A stretch of 64,000 nucleotides of DNA from Cycas panzhihuaensis (taxonomy: Eukaryota > Cycadophyta): NCBI GenBank assembly GCA_023213395.1, contig CM041465.1:110367741-110431740 (forward strand). The letters run 5' to 3'. A program made the position numbers and the translations under genes. Below, one piece after another: positions 23,447 through 34,320 of this stretch. The number at the start of each line of letters is the position of its first letter. The stretch's first letter is position 1. Under the pieces are notes generated by a model that worked only from the letters and a program-made list of their open reading frames with translations, was not told where the DNA came from and ran no database searches.

Positions 23447-23744
23447 TAAAAAGGGTTAATGACATAAGGTCATTACATTAGTTGATTATTTCGAAAAAGG
23501 GTCTTAAGTGAACTTTAAATTAGATCACTTAAGTGAAATGCACTTTCATGTGCATTATATGTAATTTCATTTCACCTAACTCTAATGCTCCCTCTCTCAA
23601 TATAAAAGTAAAAGCTCAATGGAGGAGATTCATTCTTACCTCCCCATTTTGTGAGAGCTACTTTCTTTCTCTCAAGTCTCTCTTGCTCCCATGTTTGCTT
23701 TTGTGTTTAGTGCGTGGAGATGAAGGATAGATCCACTCTTTTCA
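23447..23744 (+). repeat. 3' LTR of copia element E
   Basis: A 298-bp copy of 16247-16539 with TATAAAAG at 23601. It is followed directly by target duplication CATAG (23745-23749). It starts TA instead of TG, a single transition. Confidence 0.95.
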
Positions 23745-23749
23745 CATAG

Positions 23750-25400
23750 GACCTCAATGCATTTATAAATAGATCAAACAACAAACTAGGATCAAAATAC
23801 AAATGGAAAGTGTGAACTTAATCTTACTCCTAACAAAATCTCTTGAAGTTTCATCATTATTTTGTTTAATTACTATCAAGGATTTGATGCCTGACTCAAA
23901 TGGTCTCACTATATCAAAATAGTTGATAAAAGAGTCAACTAGTTGCTAAAACGAGATAATCGAAGCTGAAAGAAGATTATAAAACCACTTCAAGGCATTG
24001 CCTTGAAGTGATTTAGGAAATAGACATATCATAAAATAATCATATGGCATAAAATTTGTGCAAGTGAGCGCAAATGCTTATATATGAGAAGCAGGGTCTT
24101 GAGAAGAGTCACCAAAAAAATTGAGTAATTCAAGAAGGAATAGGGGCATAGGTAACAACAAGACCTCGCGTAGGAAGGGGGACTTCATAAAGGCTAGGAA
24201 TAGCCTCCTTAGCCTCAACATAGTAAGACGTTGAGGTAAGGATGATGAATGAGAAATAGATGAATGAATAGGTTGTTGTGATTGTAGTTGTTGTTATGAA
24301 ACATCATGAAGTGGAAGAGTAGAAGGAGGAACAAACCATGTTACAGGGTTAACCACAAAATTATTTTAAGGTATAAGGTTTTATGGAAAACTTGAATTAA
24401 AGGTATAGAAGGGGTTAAGCTATGTGCTAGGCCTAGGAATATATGAAGAGGATGTGGGATTAAAAGTCCTCAGAAGTTATGATTAACCTGTCAAAGCATG
24501 TGCATGTGGTAATTGAGTATGAGAAACATGCTATGATGAGGAAATCATGTTAGACACTCTAGGTTATGGTAAGCAAGGCCTAACACAATGAGACCCAATG
24601 GTATGTAATACATGAAGGGGTACTTGAGTCATAAAAGAAATAGGATGTGAAGAGGCAATCCTAGTAGAATAAGATTGAATTGGTCATAAACTAGGTGAGG
24701 CCATAACCACTTGACTGGAGGTGGGTATGTGCATGGTGCTAGGAATGCTATAAGCAACAATAGTAGAATCACCTCCATGAGTAAGAGGTATGGAGTAGGA
24801 TGAATGAATTATAATATTTTACCTAGGAGAAGATTGACAAAGTTGTGAATAGGTTGATTTGTGATCGTCAACTTCCTCGATAAGCGGAGAATGAGGTCGT
24901 GAAATAGGTCTTGGTAAAGGAGGATGAGAAGGATGAGGAGATCACATGGTTTCAGGTGGAGGGTCTACCTCAATCAACTAATAATCTTCACCTAAGGGAT
25001 TAATCTGGACATGTTGTAGTAGAAATGATATGATATGAGTCTTTAGATGGAATGGATCATGATAACCAGGCATCCATAGTAGGGTAGGAATCCTAATAAG
25101 AATCAACTTAAGAAAAGATAAATGTAATTGAGTAGAAAGTGGTTCTTCCTATAGGAAAGAAGGATCACTAGGATACTGTGAAGGATCTACATATCCCTGC
25201 TCTACTGATATGTTATATAGTTGTACTGAATCTTCAAAAGGATAAATGTATGTGTCATATGCTTGAAACTATGAGGATTCAACATATGATGATAAAACAT
25301 CTTTACCAAAGTGTAATAGGTATGATTGAGAATTAGATGGGAGGCCTTGAAGTCTTAACGAGTGCCTAGGTATAGGGGTTGTTGTTTCCATAGCTTTACT
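23750..25400 (-). pseudogene. gag: Element D gag, N-terminal half and core
   Basis: Separated from its C-terminal half by copia E. The core at 24150-23880 reads FFGDSSQDPASHIYAFALTC, YDYFMICLFPKSLQGNALKW, FYNLLSASIISF and FINYFDIVRPFESG, which aligns block for block with element A gag (SSQDPTEHVRSFSIACIDYW, GDALKWFYRLL, NYFDIAHPFESG). The region upstream on the minus strand (25400-24160) is Pro/Ser/His-rich and variable, as in A. Numerous TAG/TAA stops are present. Confidence 0.8.
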
Positions 25401-26500
25401 TGAAGATAAATGATGGTTCCCTAGTATGGTCACTAGAAAGATGGTGGTGTTCTAGGGGACTTTTAGGTTTGATTCTTAGTAAGGCTACCAGAAAGATGGT
25501 TAGGGCCTAAAGTGAACCAAAACTTAATATCTCTCAGTTTCTTTAGTTATTAAAGTTGTGAGACACTAAGCTCAAGAAGATCTAAAGGACCATCTTTACC
25601 TAACTCTTAAGGTGTCATCTTCACCTAGTAGTGTCGTCTGCCTAAGTGTGGGTGGATACGATGAAAGGCGTAAATATGAAATTGGGTGATAGAATCCACT
25701 AACCTACACGACTCGACAAAGGAGTTCTAAGTTCAGAACCGTACTTACAATGTCCTCAATATCCTTCCAGGGACTCCTCTCGTATAATTGTTTCAACTTT
25801 TTGAGTTTTACTAAGATACGGGAGAGGGTAAGCTAATGGAAACGATATTTTGTCTTGTTTTAGTTTCTAGGTTTCGATATAATTGTAAAGGTATGTAGCC
25901 AAGAGAGCAAAACAATATAGCTAAAGAAACTACAATATCAAACTCACATACATCTTTTTATATTTTCTTTATATATATATATATATAATAAAATCACAAA
26001 TAAATAAACTAAAACTACACGTGCACGTTCTTCTTTGTTTTCTTTGTATTTTTTTTTTTTTAGAATGAAAGATGTATATGCAACTCTGAAATAAGTTTTC
26101 TATATGCAACATGCATGATTCATTTCAAATGGAATGATGCTACTCAAAATCTTAAAACAATTATATGATTTTTATGCAAATATCTTTTAAAAGAGATCAA
26201 TCAGCATGCAAACCTAGTCAATATGTTCTGACCTTGATGCATGCAACCAATTCTCTTTAAAAAGTAATGAAATAATGCACAAAAAAGAGAGATTCTTAAA
26301 AGGAAACTATTATTATTTTTTTGATGATTTTCAAACCTATGAGATGAGACAAATCACAAATCTAAACAACAATCATCCATGCAAAAATAATCACCAAAGG
26401 TTCTACTACAATTGGAGCAGTAAGAACTCCAAAAGGAGTGCTTGAACACAATGTAAAACTGAAAATCAGAGATATTTCAATCAAATAACACTATCAACTT
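25401..26500 (-). other. Probable leader of element D and adjoining AT-rich DNA
   Basis: The segment 25415-25500 (TCCCTAGTATGGTCACTAGA...) matches element A leader at 2760-2800 (TCCCCAGTATGGTCGCCAG...), so D's leader begins here. Beyond about 25800 nothing is recognisable. A short (AT)n lies near 25969-25987. No LTR start or end could be placed. Confidence 0.45.
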
Positions 26501-29290
26501 TTCATTCTCAAGATAAAAGAACTAACTTGAAAGTAAAAATGCATGTAATCAAAGATACAAGACAAACACTTCTTTTCTATTGTAAAGAATGCATCAGAGT
26601 GGTAGTTTTTTTTTCACTTGACCAACTTTCCTGCATACTTTCCTTTAAAGCAAGACCAAAGAATAAAGCATCAACAATTCAAAGAGGTCAAACTAGAGCC
26701 AAACAACGCCAAAAGAGAATGGTAATCTAACTGAAATATAGGCCATTATGAGAGAGTGGGAAGGAGTAGCTAGATGTATGGTGGAGAGATGACCATGTCC
26801 CACCCCTAATCTATCCTTAAGGAAGCCCACAAAAGACTAACATTTTAGTGTATATTTTAGTATCAATAATCCAAATGAGAGTATGATAGCAATCACCCAA
26901 TGAAGAAAATTAATTTTGAGCCAAAATTACCTTTAAAACACCATAAAACAAGTCTAAAACTCAATAGGAAAAATATTACTAAATCAAGAGAAGTTTGAAG
27001 CATAAAATTAATGAAGATCTAAGAAAATAAAAGCTCAGACCATTAACAATCGAGTAGCAGTGACATAACAACAAAGCTTCTTTAAGATTTCACTAAATAA
27101 TCCTCAGAAAATCAAGTTTTTAAAGTCACAACAACAGTTCTCAAGAAAACTCCAAAAACTTCACAAAATCTCACAAAAAAAGGAAAATTTTGAGCAAAAA
27201 TTACTTCTTCTCTTTTTATTTTCAATCAACAATAACCATTGAACACTTCTGGGCATCGAGAGAATCAAATTCCATCGAATCTAGGCAACAGCATGTAAAG
27301 ATTTTAGTGATCTACCTAAATTTTCATTGCATAACAGTAAAAAATATAATCGGTCGTATTTTTCACCTACAAAAAATGTGACTTTGTTCTAAAAACACGA
27401 TCGGTCACGTTGTTAACAGAGTAAAAAATGCGATTTTAGTAAAAGTAACAATTTGACCAAAAACTTATATTTAATGAGTATTCAACCATAAAAATGAGTT
27501 TATTAGCAAATGAATAAGTCCATAATATGGTGAAATGCATTAAGCACAGGCCTAAAGAGTGACAAATGATGAAATTGTAGGTGAAATCTTGAAAATAAGA
27601 TAAAAATGATAAACTTTGAAATAAGCACGAGGTTAAGTTAATCATAAAGAAAACTTTGTAGCTATAGTTTAGGTCATCGGTGGAATAACAAAAATACAAG
27701 CTACATCATCATTCATTATATTTCATTAATAAAAAAAATGATACATCATTTCAACAAAAGAAGACCCAATCCATCAAATACAATCAACATACATTGATTA
27801 CCATCCACAAAATCATATAACATAGACCAATTTACCAACATAATCCAAATACAAACAAAGAGACCAAGTTTGGTGAAATAATAAGATAAAGCAAATAGAA
27901 TAGAAGTAAAAACAACTAGAAACCAAAATGATCCTAAAGATAAAAAATAAGGCAAGTGAGGCAATGTTTCACCAACCAAAGGAGAACAACAAACAAGCCT
28001 TGGAGTGGGCCTACCAAAAGAGTGATGTGGAGATTACCCTGTTCTAATTGATGAAGTTGGTATCAATGTCAAAGTTTCTCCAATTGATGGACACTCAAAC
28101 ATTGCTACATGATAGTTTCCAATCTAAGGTAGAAGTTAAGAAATGAGAACTAATGGTTTCATTCGTATCTAGTGAGATTCCACCAACATAATGATAATGT
28201 GACGACGTTTTTCTTACCTCCCCTTCACATGGAAAAGAAGGCGAGATGTACAGTTGAAGGTAAGGGGCTTGGCCCATGGGTTCAAGTCCATAGGAAGGAA
28301 TAAAACCATGGGCCCAAACCTATGGGTAATTAATTACCCATGGATTTGGCCTAAAACCATGGGATTCGTGGTTTTTGGATGGGACATGGCCCATGGTTTT
28401 GATCAAACTAATGGGCCAAGCCCAGTGATTAGATTATCAATAAATGGGGGAGTGTTTAGTTGCCATAAATGCACAATAAAATATGAGCCCATAAAAATTT
28501 ACAGTTCACGAGATCAATACTATAAAGTTCATCGCAATACTATAAAAAATCTTTGCAGTACTGTGAATTATTGATAAACTTCTACTTACTGAGCACAAAA
28601 TTGAGCAAAAAGGTCAATAGATAACACATTATGCAAAGAAGAACATGGAATAAACCAAACAGGGAGTGGGATAGAAAGAACTATGAAGAAAATTGGGCAA
28701 AATAGGGGCAAAACAAAGCCAACATAAGAAGACTAGACAAAGAACAATGAGGAATAAATGAAACCTTGCTGAGGTACTAAGTGGTGTTTCTTGACCTAGT
28801 AAACTTAAAGGGGTGACCAAATAGCTATCGTCCATGGTCAAACTTATCATCGACAAAAAGAGAAACAAACTCATCAAGCAAATTATTATGCAAACTCAAG
28901 TACATACTTCACAAACAATTGATCCAACTGATAAAAAGCTACATAAAATAAAGAGGTGAGTATATATCTTTTTTCACCTATCCCTGTTTTGTCCACATCA
29001 TTCTTGAATTGAAAGAAATATTAACCTATTACAATTGAACACTAATGATTATAACAGAAAATCACTATAACACAAAGTTGACCAATTACAATTGAGCAAT
29101 TATGATCATATTAACTAGTGCAGACTTTTAACAGTGTGTGAGCATCGATAGGCGTATTTATAGCTCTCCCCTTCCCTCCATTGTTTGCTTACTTGGTGTT
29201 GTAGTGCGGCAGCACTGATTATCTTCGTGGCAAATGAAAAAATCGCACTCGGTTAACAAGGAGGTATTCCAAATGTTAACAAGGAGGAGG
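26501..29290. other. AT-rich non-coding DNA, no gene recognised
   Basis: The only ORFs are short, without start context or similarity. It may hold the decayed 5' LTR of element D, but no matching partner was found. One structured stretch is listed separately (28265-28423). Confidence 0.5.
28265..28423. repeat. Nested inverted repeats (hairpin-forming)
   Basis: Three perfect inverted repeats share one centre region: GGGCTTGGCCCAT (28265-28277) with ATGGGCCAAGCCC (28411-28423); AAAACCATGGGCC (28302-28314) with GGCCCATGGTTTT (28388-28400); and the 20-bp palindrome ATGGGTAATTAATTACCCAT (28322-28341). Several further CCATGG copies lie between. Together they could fold as a long interrupted hairpin. 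No transposase or target duplication was seen. Confidence 0.7.
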
Positions 29291-29420
29291 CAATGGGTCC
29301 ATTATGTATATTCTAGTACACGTGGCCCCACTCTCTACTTCCTTGCAGCGTTCTTTCCTGGAAGCAAGGAGTCCGTTATGCATATTCCAGTATACGTGGT
29401 CCCACTTCTTACTTCTCTGC
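29253..29420 (+). repeat. Direct repeats upstream of the SAUR gene
   Basis: Two copies (period 74) of GTCC(A/G)TTATG(T/C)ATATTC(T/C)AGTA followed by ACGTGG and CCCACT: copy 1 from 29297, copy 2 from 29371. Just before them GTTAACAAGGAGG occurs twice (about 29253 and 29275). Each 74-bp copy carries an ACGTGG core of the type bound by bZIP factors. Whether it regulates the SAUR gene 750 bp downstream is unknown. Confidence 0.7.
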
Positions 29421-30071
29421 GTCTTTGTTTTCTCCTTTTTTCTCAACTATTTTTTTTTATTTAATTTTTTATAGAAATAAAATGGAGGGCTGAGACCCCA
29501 CTCCCCTGCCAAAGTGCCCTGAAGGCGCCTATCGGCGCAACAAGCTCCACTAAGTTATCAAAAAAATGTGAACATTGTAGACAAAAAAAAATGCCTCTAT
29601 TTATTTGAGCATAAATTTAATGTCATTACTAGCATTATCAATAATATCATGTCACTTTTATTACCCATTCTTATTGCCTCCATGATGGAGGTCTAGACAC
29701 TCCCCTTTTGTTCGTTTTCCAATCCGGCATGGGGTTGCCAAAAGTTCTACTTATTCTTTTCATTTTCGAACACCGAAAAACATGTCTTACGTAATTGATA
29801 AGATCGCGCTAAACGGGGCCGTTTCTTGGCGGCATCAAACCACCGACGGTCATCGCAGGTAAAAGTTGAACATCTGTTGTGGGTGGAGAATTGATTAGGG
29901 TGCCCTGCGTCGGCAAAACTATCCACGATTCTCGCTACCAACCCAACAACTTAGGCGGTTATGTAACCTCTGGGTTCGAACCCGAGTATCTCTTCTACCT
30001 CTCTCGTCGGTGTCGCCCTTCCGCCACCTAACCGCAGGGTGGGGTTGAGAATCCTTTCCGACGTTCAAACA
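29421..30071. other. Upstream region of the SAUR gene
   Basis: Less AT-rich than its surroundings from about 29480. It contains a 12-bp palindrome GGGTTCGAACCC at about 29972-29983 that resembles a tRNA T-arm, but no tRNA can be built round it. No auxin-response TGTCTC or TGTCGG element was found on a visual pass. Confidence 0.4.
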
Positions 30072-30080
30072 CTATATATA
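30072..30080 (+). promoter_or_regulatory. TATA box of the SAUR gene
   Basis: CTATATATA lies 104-112 bp upstream of the ATG in a GC-richer stretch, which would put transcription start near 30105. No ATG lies between it and 30184, so the first ATG of the transcript is the chosen start. Confidence 0.6.
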
Positions 30081-30183
30081 CCCTGTTCTCATTCTGTGCA
30101 CAGCTTCTCAATTCCCGTTAGCAGTGCGTGGTTTCAGGGACTTCTCGGATATATAATATATATCTGATAATTAACCCGCGAAG

Positions 30184-30591
30184 ATGAACGGGAAGGCAAT
30201 TAACAGAATCCGCCAGATTGTGAGGCTGCGTCAGATTGTGAAGAAATGGCAGGCACTCGCTCTGGCTGGCAAGGCACTGCACGTTTTTGGGTGCCCTGTA
30301 CTTCCGGGACACAAGAACGGTTCCCTTTTCTCGTACGATTCTGACGAAGAATGTCCGTCGTCCCCTCCGCCAGATGTGCCGGAGGGTTACCTGGCCGTTT
30401 ACGTTGGCGGGGAACGGAGACGGTTCGTAATTCCCACGAGCTACTTGAGCCGCCCGGTGTTCGGTGCGTTGCTCCAGAAGGCAGAGGAGGAGTTCGGCTT
30501 CGAGCACCAAGGGGCGCTCTCCATACCCTGCGAAGTAGCGCTCTTCAAACACGTACTGCGCGTTATTGAGAGTAATATTAATAATAATTGA
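30184..30591 (+). CDS. SAUR family (small auxin-up RNA) protein, 135 aa
   Basis: An intact, intronless 135-residue frame, the normal size and structure for a SAUR gene. A basic N-terminus (residues 1-30, RIRQIVRLRQIVKKWQALAL) is followed by an acidic SDEECPSSPPPDVPEG linker (about 53-68). The SAUR domain comes next: GYLAVYVGGERRRFVIPTSY, LSRPVFGALLQKAEEEFGF and HQGALSIPCEVALFKHVL (about 68-126). The tail is Asn-rich. SAUR proteins are early auxin-induced; several promote cell expansion by inhibiting PP2C.D phosphatases, which keeps plasma-membrane H+-ATPases active. That is family knowledge, not shown here. Codon use is GC-rich, unlike the flanking AT-rich DNA. It is the only intact host gene recognised in the window. 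Confidence 0.93.
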   Translation: MNGKAINRIRQIVRLRQIVKKWQALALAGKALHVFGCPVLPGHKNGSLFSYDSDEECPSSPPPDVPEGYLAVYVGGERRRFVIPTSYLSRPVFGALLQKAEEEFGFEHQGALSIPCEVALFKHVLRVIESNINNN

Positions 30592-32077
30592 TATCTGGGC
30601 CTCTTTACAATCTATTCCCATGAATATCGTGGATCGCAGAGTTTTCCCCGGGGTTTGAATCGTTCTGAAACTTTCAATCATTCCAAGTCCGCCGAGCGTT
30701 AGAATTTCTTCGTTATTTTTTTTTTTGGGTGAATTGAGCATCGTATGAGAAGGATTGGCTCTTTGTCCGATGTCCATGACTGACGGCACACATATTTTTG
30801 TAAACCCTGCGCCTCTATAAATTGCGAGGCATTCGGCTTTAAATATTGTTGTGGTCTGCACTAACCGTCGACCAATCTCAGAATGGTTTGCAGTATTAAC
30901 GGGAGTATTAGATTTGTTACCGACCGTTTGCTGAATATTCGATACCTTGCCGCAGCCCGATGTACTCGTTTCTTCGCTGACATAACCACTTGGAGACGTC
31001 TCATACTTTTTTCACGTGGTAGGTGCCACGACACTTCGGGTTGTGCCTCGAATTTTGCAAAGTATTGATCTCGTAATATCACTGAACTTACAATAATATC
31101 GGTGGACGGTTACTTTCGACTTGGGAATTATAAGGATTGGATATGTGGTTATAGAAATCTTATTCTTCACATTATAGAAGCTCATGTTTCAATGGTGGTT
31201 ACATACCCAACATGTACCACCCATATTTTTTATTAACCCCACTCATGCGGTGCTCTCATATAAAATGACGAGAAATTACCCCTTAAAGAGATATGACAAT
31301 TACAGTGATACTTTTTTCCAATAATTATTGATACATTGCATCCATCATATTATAATAGATGCCCTCATAACATTAGGCATGATGAAGTTGACTCTAAGGT
31401 GTGGTCTAAAAAAATGGTTGATATATTGTCTTCATCATGAGGTTGTATAAGCAAGTATTATGTATAAGCAAGTATTATGTTGTTACTTGTTAAGATTGTC
31501 CTTCCATCTCTTATTGTGGTTGATATATAATTCTCTTCGTTATCAACTAATGTAAGTATGTTATTTTGTTGTAGTTGAGATTATTCTTCCATCTCTCATT
31601 ACCTCCTTAAATTCATTCCTTGTTCTTTGTCAAACTTAACATTAGGAATAATGAAGCTTCATGTAAGTGGTTGATATGAAGATGCCCCCATTATAGGATT
31701 ATGAATGGAAAATGGTATAGTTATTACTTATCAAAGCTTGGCATGGCAAATCGAGTACATTGTTGCTATAATAATTGGTTGATATGAAGGTGTCCTATTG
31801 TTTAAGCAACTAGATACAATTTGAGCTACTCTAAATATCTTTGATGAAAAGTTTGAAGAAGAGTTGAAAATAGCTATATGCTTGATCAAAGAACATCTTT
31901 AAATGATTATGAGATTGGCATCTAACGTTATGGAGCCAGTGGGCTAATCCTCTAAAATTTCAATTCAAAAAATTACCACTCTTGCTACCTTGAAGACTTC
32001 TTTTCCTCTAGTTTCTAGTCCATTTTCTAGAAACTTGCTTGTAATTATATCTTGTAACATTTTATGTTGACTTTGTT

Positions 32078-32213
32078 GCTAGTCAGTTGTTGACCATAGT
32101 GATGAAGTGGACAAGGTCAATTGTCAACTTAGACTTGGCATTATCGCTAGTCAGTTGTTGATCATAGTGATGAAGTGGATAAGGTCAATTGTTAATTTAG
32201 ACTTGGCATTGAC
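32078..32213. repeat. Tandem duplication, period 68 bp
   Basis: Two copies starting GCTAGTCAGTTGTTGA at 32078 and 32146 and ending ACTTGGCATT. Copy 2 differs from copy 1 at four sites, all C in copy 1 and T in copy 2. A shorter 27-bp duplication (CATTGACACTTACTTACT) follows at 32207-32250. Confidence 0.8.
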
Positions 32214-33838
32214 ACTTACTTACTTTGGCTAACATTGACACTTACTTACTGGATCATTATGAAGTTAGTTTTACGATTGCCTATGTAACTACCTACATGA
32301 TTTACTATAAATATTAATAATTTGGTTTACAAAAGTAAGAGGAGTTAAAGTTAGTATATAAATATGCTAACATACTTTACTTTTATAATTTAGATATGCT
32401 AGCATTGTCTAAAATAGCTTAGGAAAATAATCACATTTATATGGTATTATGATAAACTTATACTATGTTTAGAAAAAGATCAATTTACTTTTAAAGATCC
32501 TTATCATATTTATTGTAAAACTTAGGTAAAGTGGGAGAAATAATAGGTGTATTTAATGCACTAAATGGAATGACTATGGGAAAGTCATAATTTAGTTAAA
32601 ACATAAAAATCTAGAGGGGATGCCTTTAGGTTTAAGAGGGGTAGATGGAGTAGTACTAAATTTAGAACCCATATTTAATAAAAGTTTTAGTTTTAATTAG
32701 AACAAAAAACAGTAGACAATAGCAAAAAATGAACAAGTAAGTGAATGCTAATTGAATCATTATATAATTAGTAGGTGAATTATGTAGGGGTAAAGGTGGA
32801 GCTTTAGAGACTTAAGAGGCAATAACCTCTTTATGTGTGCAAGGTTGAATGGGTGAAAGCCCCCCAATTTGACATGATAACCTAGTAGGATCTATTAAAA
32901 CCATGAAATTATGGCATAACATTTTGATGGATGAAAATGATCAAAATATAGAAAATACTTGGACTATAATTCAAGTCCTTATTATGGTCAATAAAAAAAT
33001 ATTGATATAAAATCTTCTACTTGAATTTTGACAAAAAAGGTCCCATGAACTTAGGTGAAAAAAGAGTTCATAAACTAATCAATATTTTTGCAAATTAAAA
33101 TAATATGAAATTATGAGAATTCACTAAGATCGATAAGTGAATAAGTGTATGCTATTTAAATTAATCTAATACAGTACACTTATTGATTTAAAAATAGGGG
33201 TTGAATCTAATTCAACTAATGCCTAGTAGAAGTGGGCCTTATTTTATTATAGGGAGAATATTAGCAGTAGGTTATTATCTTCATATTTTTCTATAACAAA
33301 ATGGAAATATTGGCCTAATGTTTTTAAGTTAGCTAGCCACTATGCCAACTAAGTAATTATTGGGTGGCTCTTTTCAGTAATACAACTTCAAAGTTTGTTT
33401 AGAATAACTTCACCAACTTTAATTATGAACTCTAAGATAAGCATTAGGGCCTATAGCAACCCAAAAATAACTTAAATGCTAATAGGATAAAGTCTCATAT
33501 AGTCTCTTTAAAAGAGATCATTTAACTAGCCATGATTTTATGATTAATCATAGAGAGTAAAAATAGATTTAATCCACTTACTCTTAGGTACCATTAGAAT
33601 TACTTATGTTATTTAAGAGCTAAGGTTTTTATGGTTTCATTTTAGTAAGTATGGTGCATTGACGTAGCTATAATCTTATTAGGAAATTACTTCTTAGTTG
33701 GTTGAGGGTGGAGATCATTATGGGCCCTTTCATATGTTGCATGAAGAGTCTTAACTCCAATACTATATCAGTTGTAATAATGGTTGAGATTTTACTTACA
33801 AACACTTATGATATATGTTGAGAATCCAAGGATAACAT

Positions 33839-33958
33839 TGAGATAGCCTGCTTTTCCTTGTCTAATATATAAGTGCTAAAAGGGTAATTAGGTTACGTTG
33901 AGATAGCCTGCTTTTCCTTGTCTAATATATGAGTGCTAAAAGGGTAATTAGGCTTAGT
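33839..33958. repeat. Tandem duplication, period 60 bp
   Basis: Two adjacent 60-bp units, each starting TTGAGATAGCCTGC and containing AAGGGTAATTAGG. They are nearly identical (one A/G difference in the body plus end differences), so the duplication is recent compared with its surroundings. Confidence 0.85.
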
Positions 33959-34253
33959 GGTGCTTGATTGTATCGCCTCTTCTCAACCAATAATTTATTA
34001 AAGTTTATTAACTATTAAGACTACTCTTATTTCTTTAAAGGAATCTCCCCTTACATTTTCATTATGCATTTATATTTTCATTCTATGATGTGAATTTTTA
34101 TAAAATGAGGATAAAACATCCATAATGATATTTGAGCTCATTACCTATCTTTGGTAAAGTTTTGATATTCCCTTAGTATAATAATATACTTATATATAAA
34201 GTTGTTTGAAGTAGAGGTAGAAAAACTTTTAGGTACAATGTTTTTTAATCAAA

Positions 34254-34257
<4 letters not shown>

Positions 34258-34305
<48 letters not shown>

Positions 34306-34320
34306 TGTGTATATATATAT
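34258..34320. repeat. (TC)n microsatellite followed by short (TA)n
   Basis: About 22 uninterrupted TC units, then GTGTATATATATAT. Confidence 0.95.

Larger units (their letters stand above)
16247..23744 (+). mobile_element. Element E: Ty1/copia LTR retrotransposon, target duplication CATAG
   Basis: Complete in structure, 7498 bp. LTRs are at 16247-16539 and 23447-23744. Target duplications CATAG at 16242-16246 and 23745-23749 are identical. The primer-binding site begins TGGTATCAGAGC (16542) and the polypurine tract AAGTGGGAGAT is at 23436-23446. Coding order gag, protease, integrase, RT, RNase H is diagnostic of Ty1/copia. Coding regions are broken by a handful of stops and frameshifts, so it is younger than its host D but not active. 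The 1.9-kb leader between primer site and gag is long and contains duplicated and antisense coding-like material. Confidence 0.95.
8860..25800 (-). mobile_element. Element D: old Tat-like Ty3/gypsy retrotransposon, interrupted twice
   Basis: On the minus strand the order is leader (about 25800-25401), gag (25400-23750, continuing at 16241-15251), protease (about 15250-14950), linker, RT (13740-12060), RNase H (12060-11740), integrase (11480-10300) and a second RNase H (9400-8890). Copia element E (16247-23744) splits gag, and a solo LTR (12542-13187) splits RT; removing each insertion restores colinearity. All domains have multiple stops. LTRs could not be identified, so the outer limits are those of recognisable internal sequence. 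RT, integrase and gag all match the Tat-like elements A, B and C, but base composition is far more AT-rich, as expected for older, methylation-decayed DNA. Confidence 0.8.

Noticed and set aside
26000-28250. Possible 5' LTR of element D
   Set aside because: Expected from position, but no matching direct repeat was found at 5316-6150 and no TG...CA borders could be defended.
29955-30000. tRNA- or SINE-like GGGTTCGAACCC (B-box/T-arm look)
   Set aside because: A self-complementary 12-mer; no acceptor stem, anticodon arm or correctly spaced A box could be built.
30118-30861. 247-aa minus-strand ORF overlapping the SAUR gene
   Set aside because: It is the antisense shadow of a GC-rich coding sequence; its first part (IFKAECLAIYRG) only faintly resembles a LINE RNase H and loses similarity at once.
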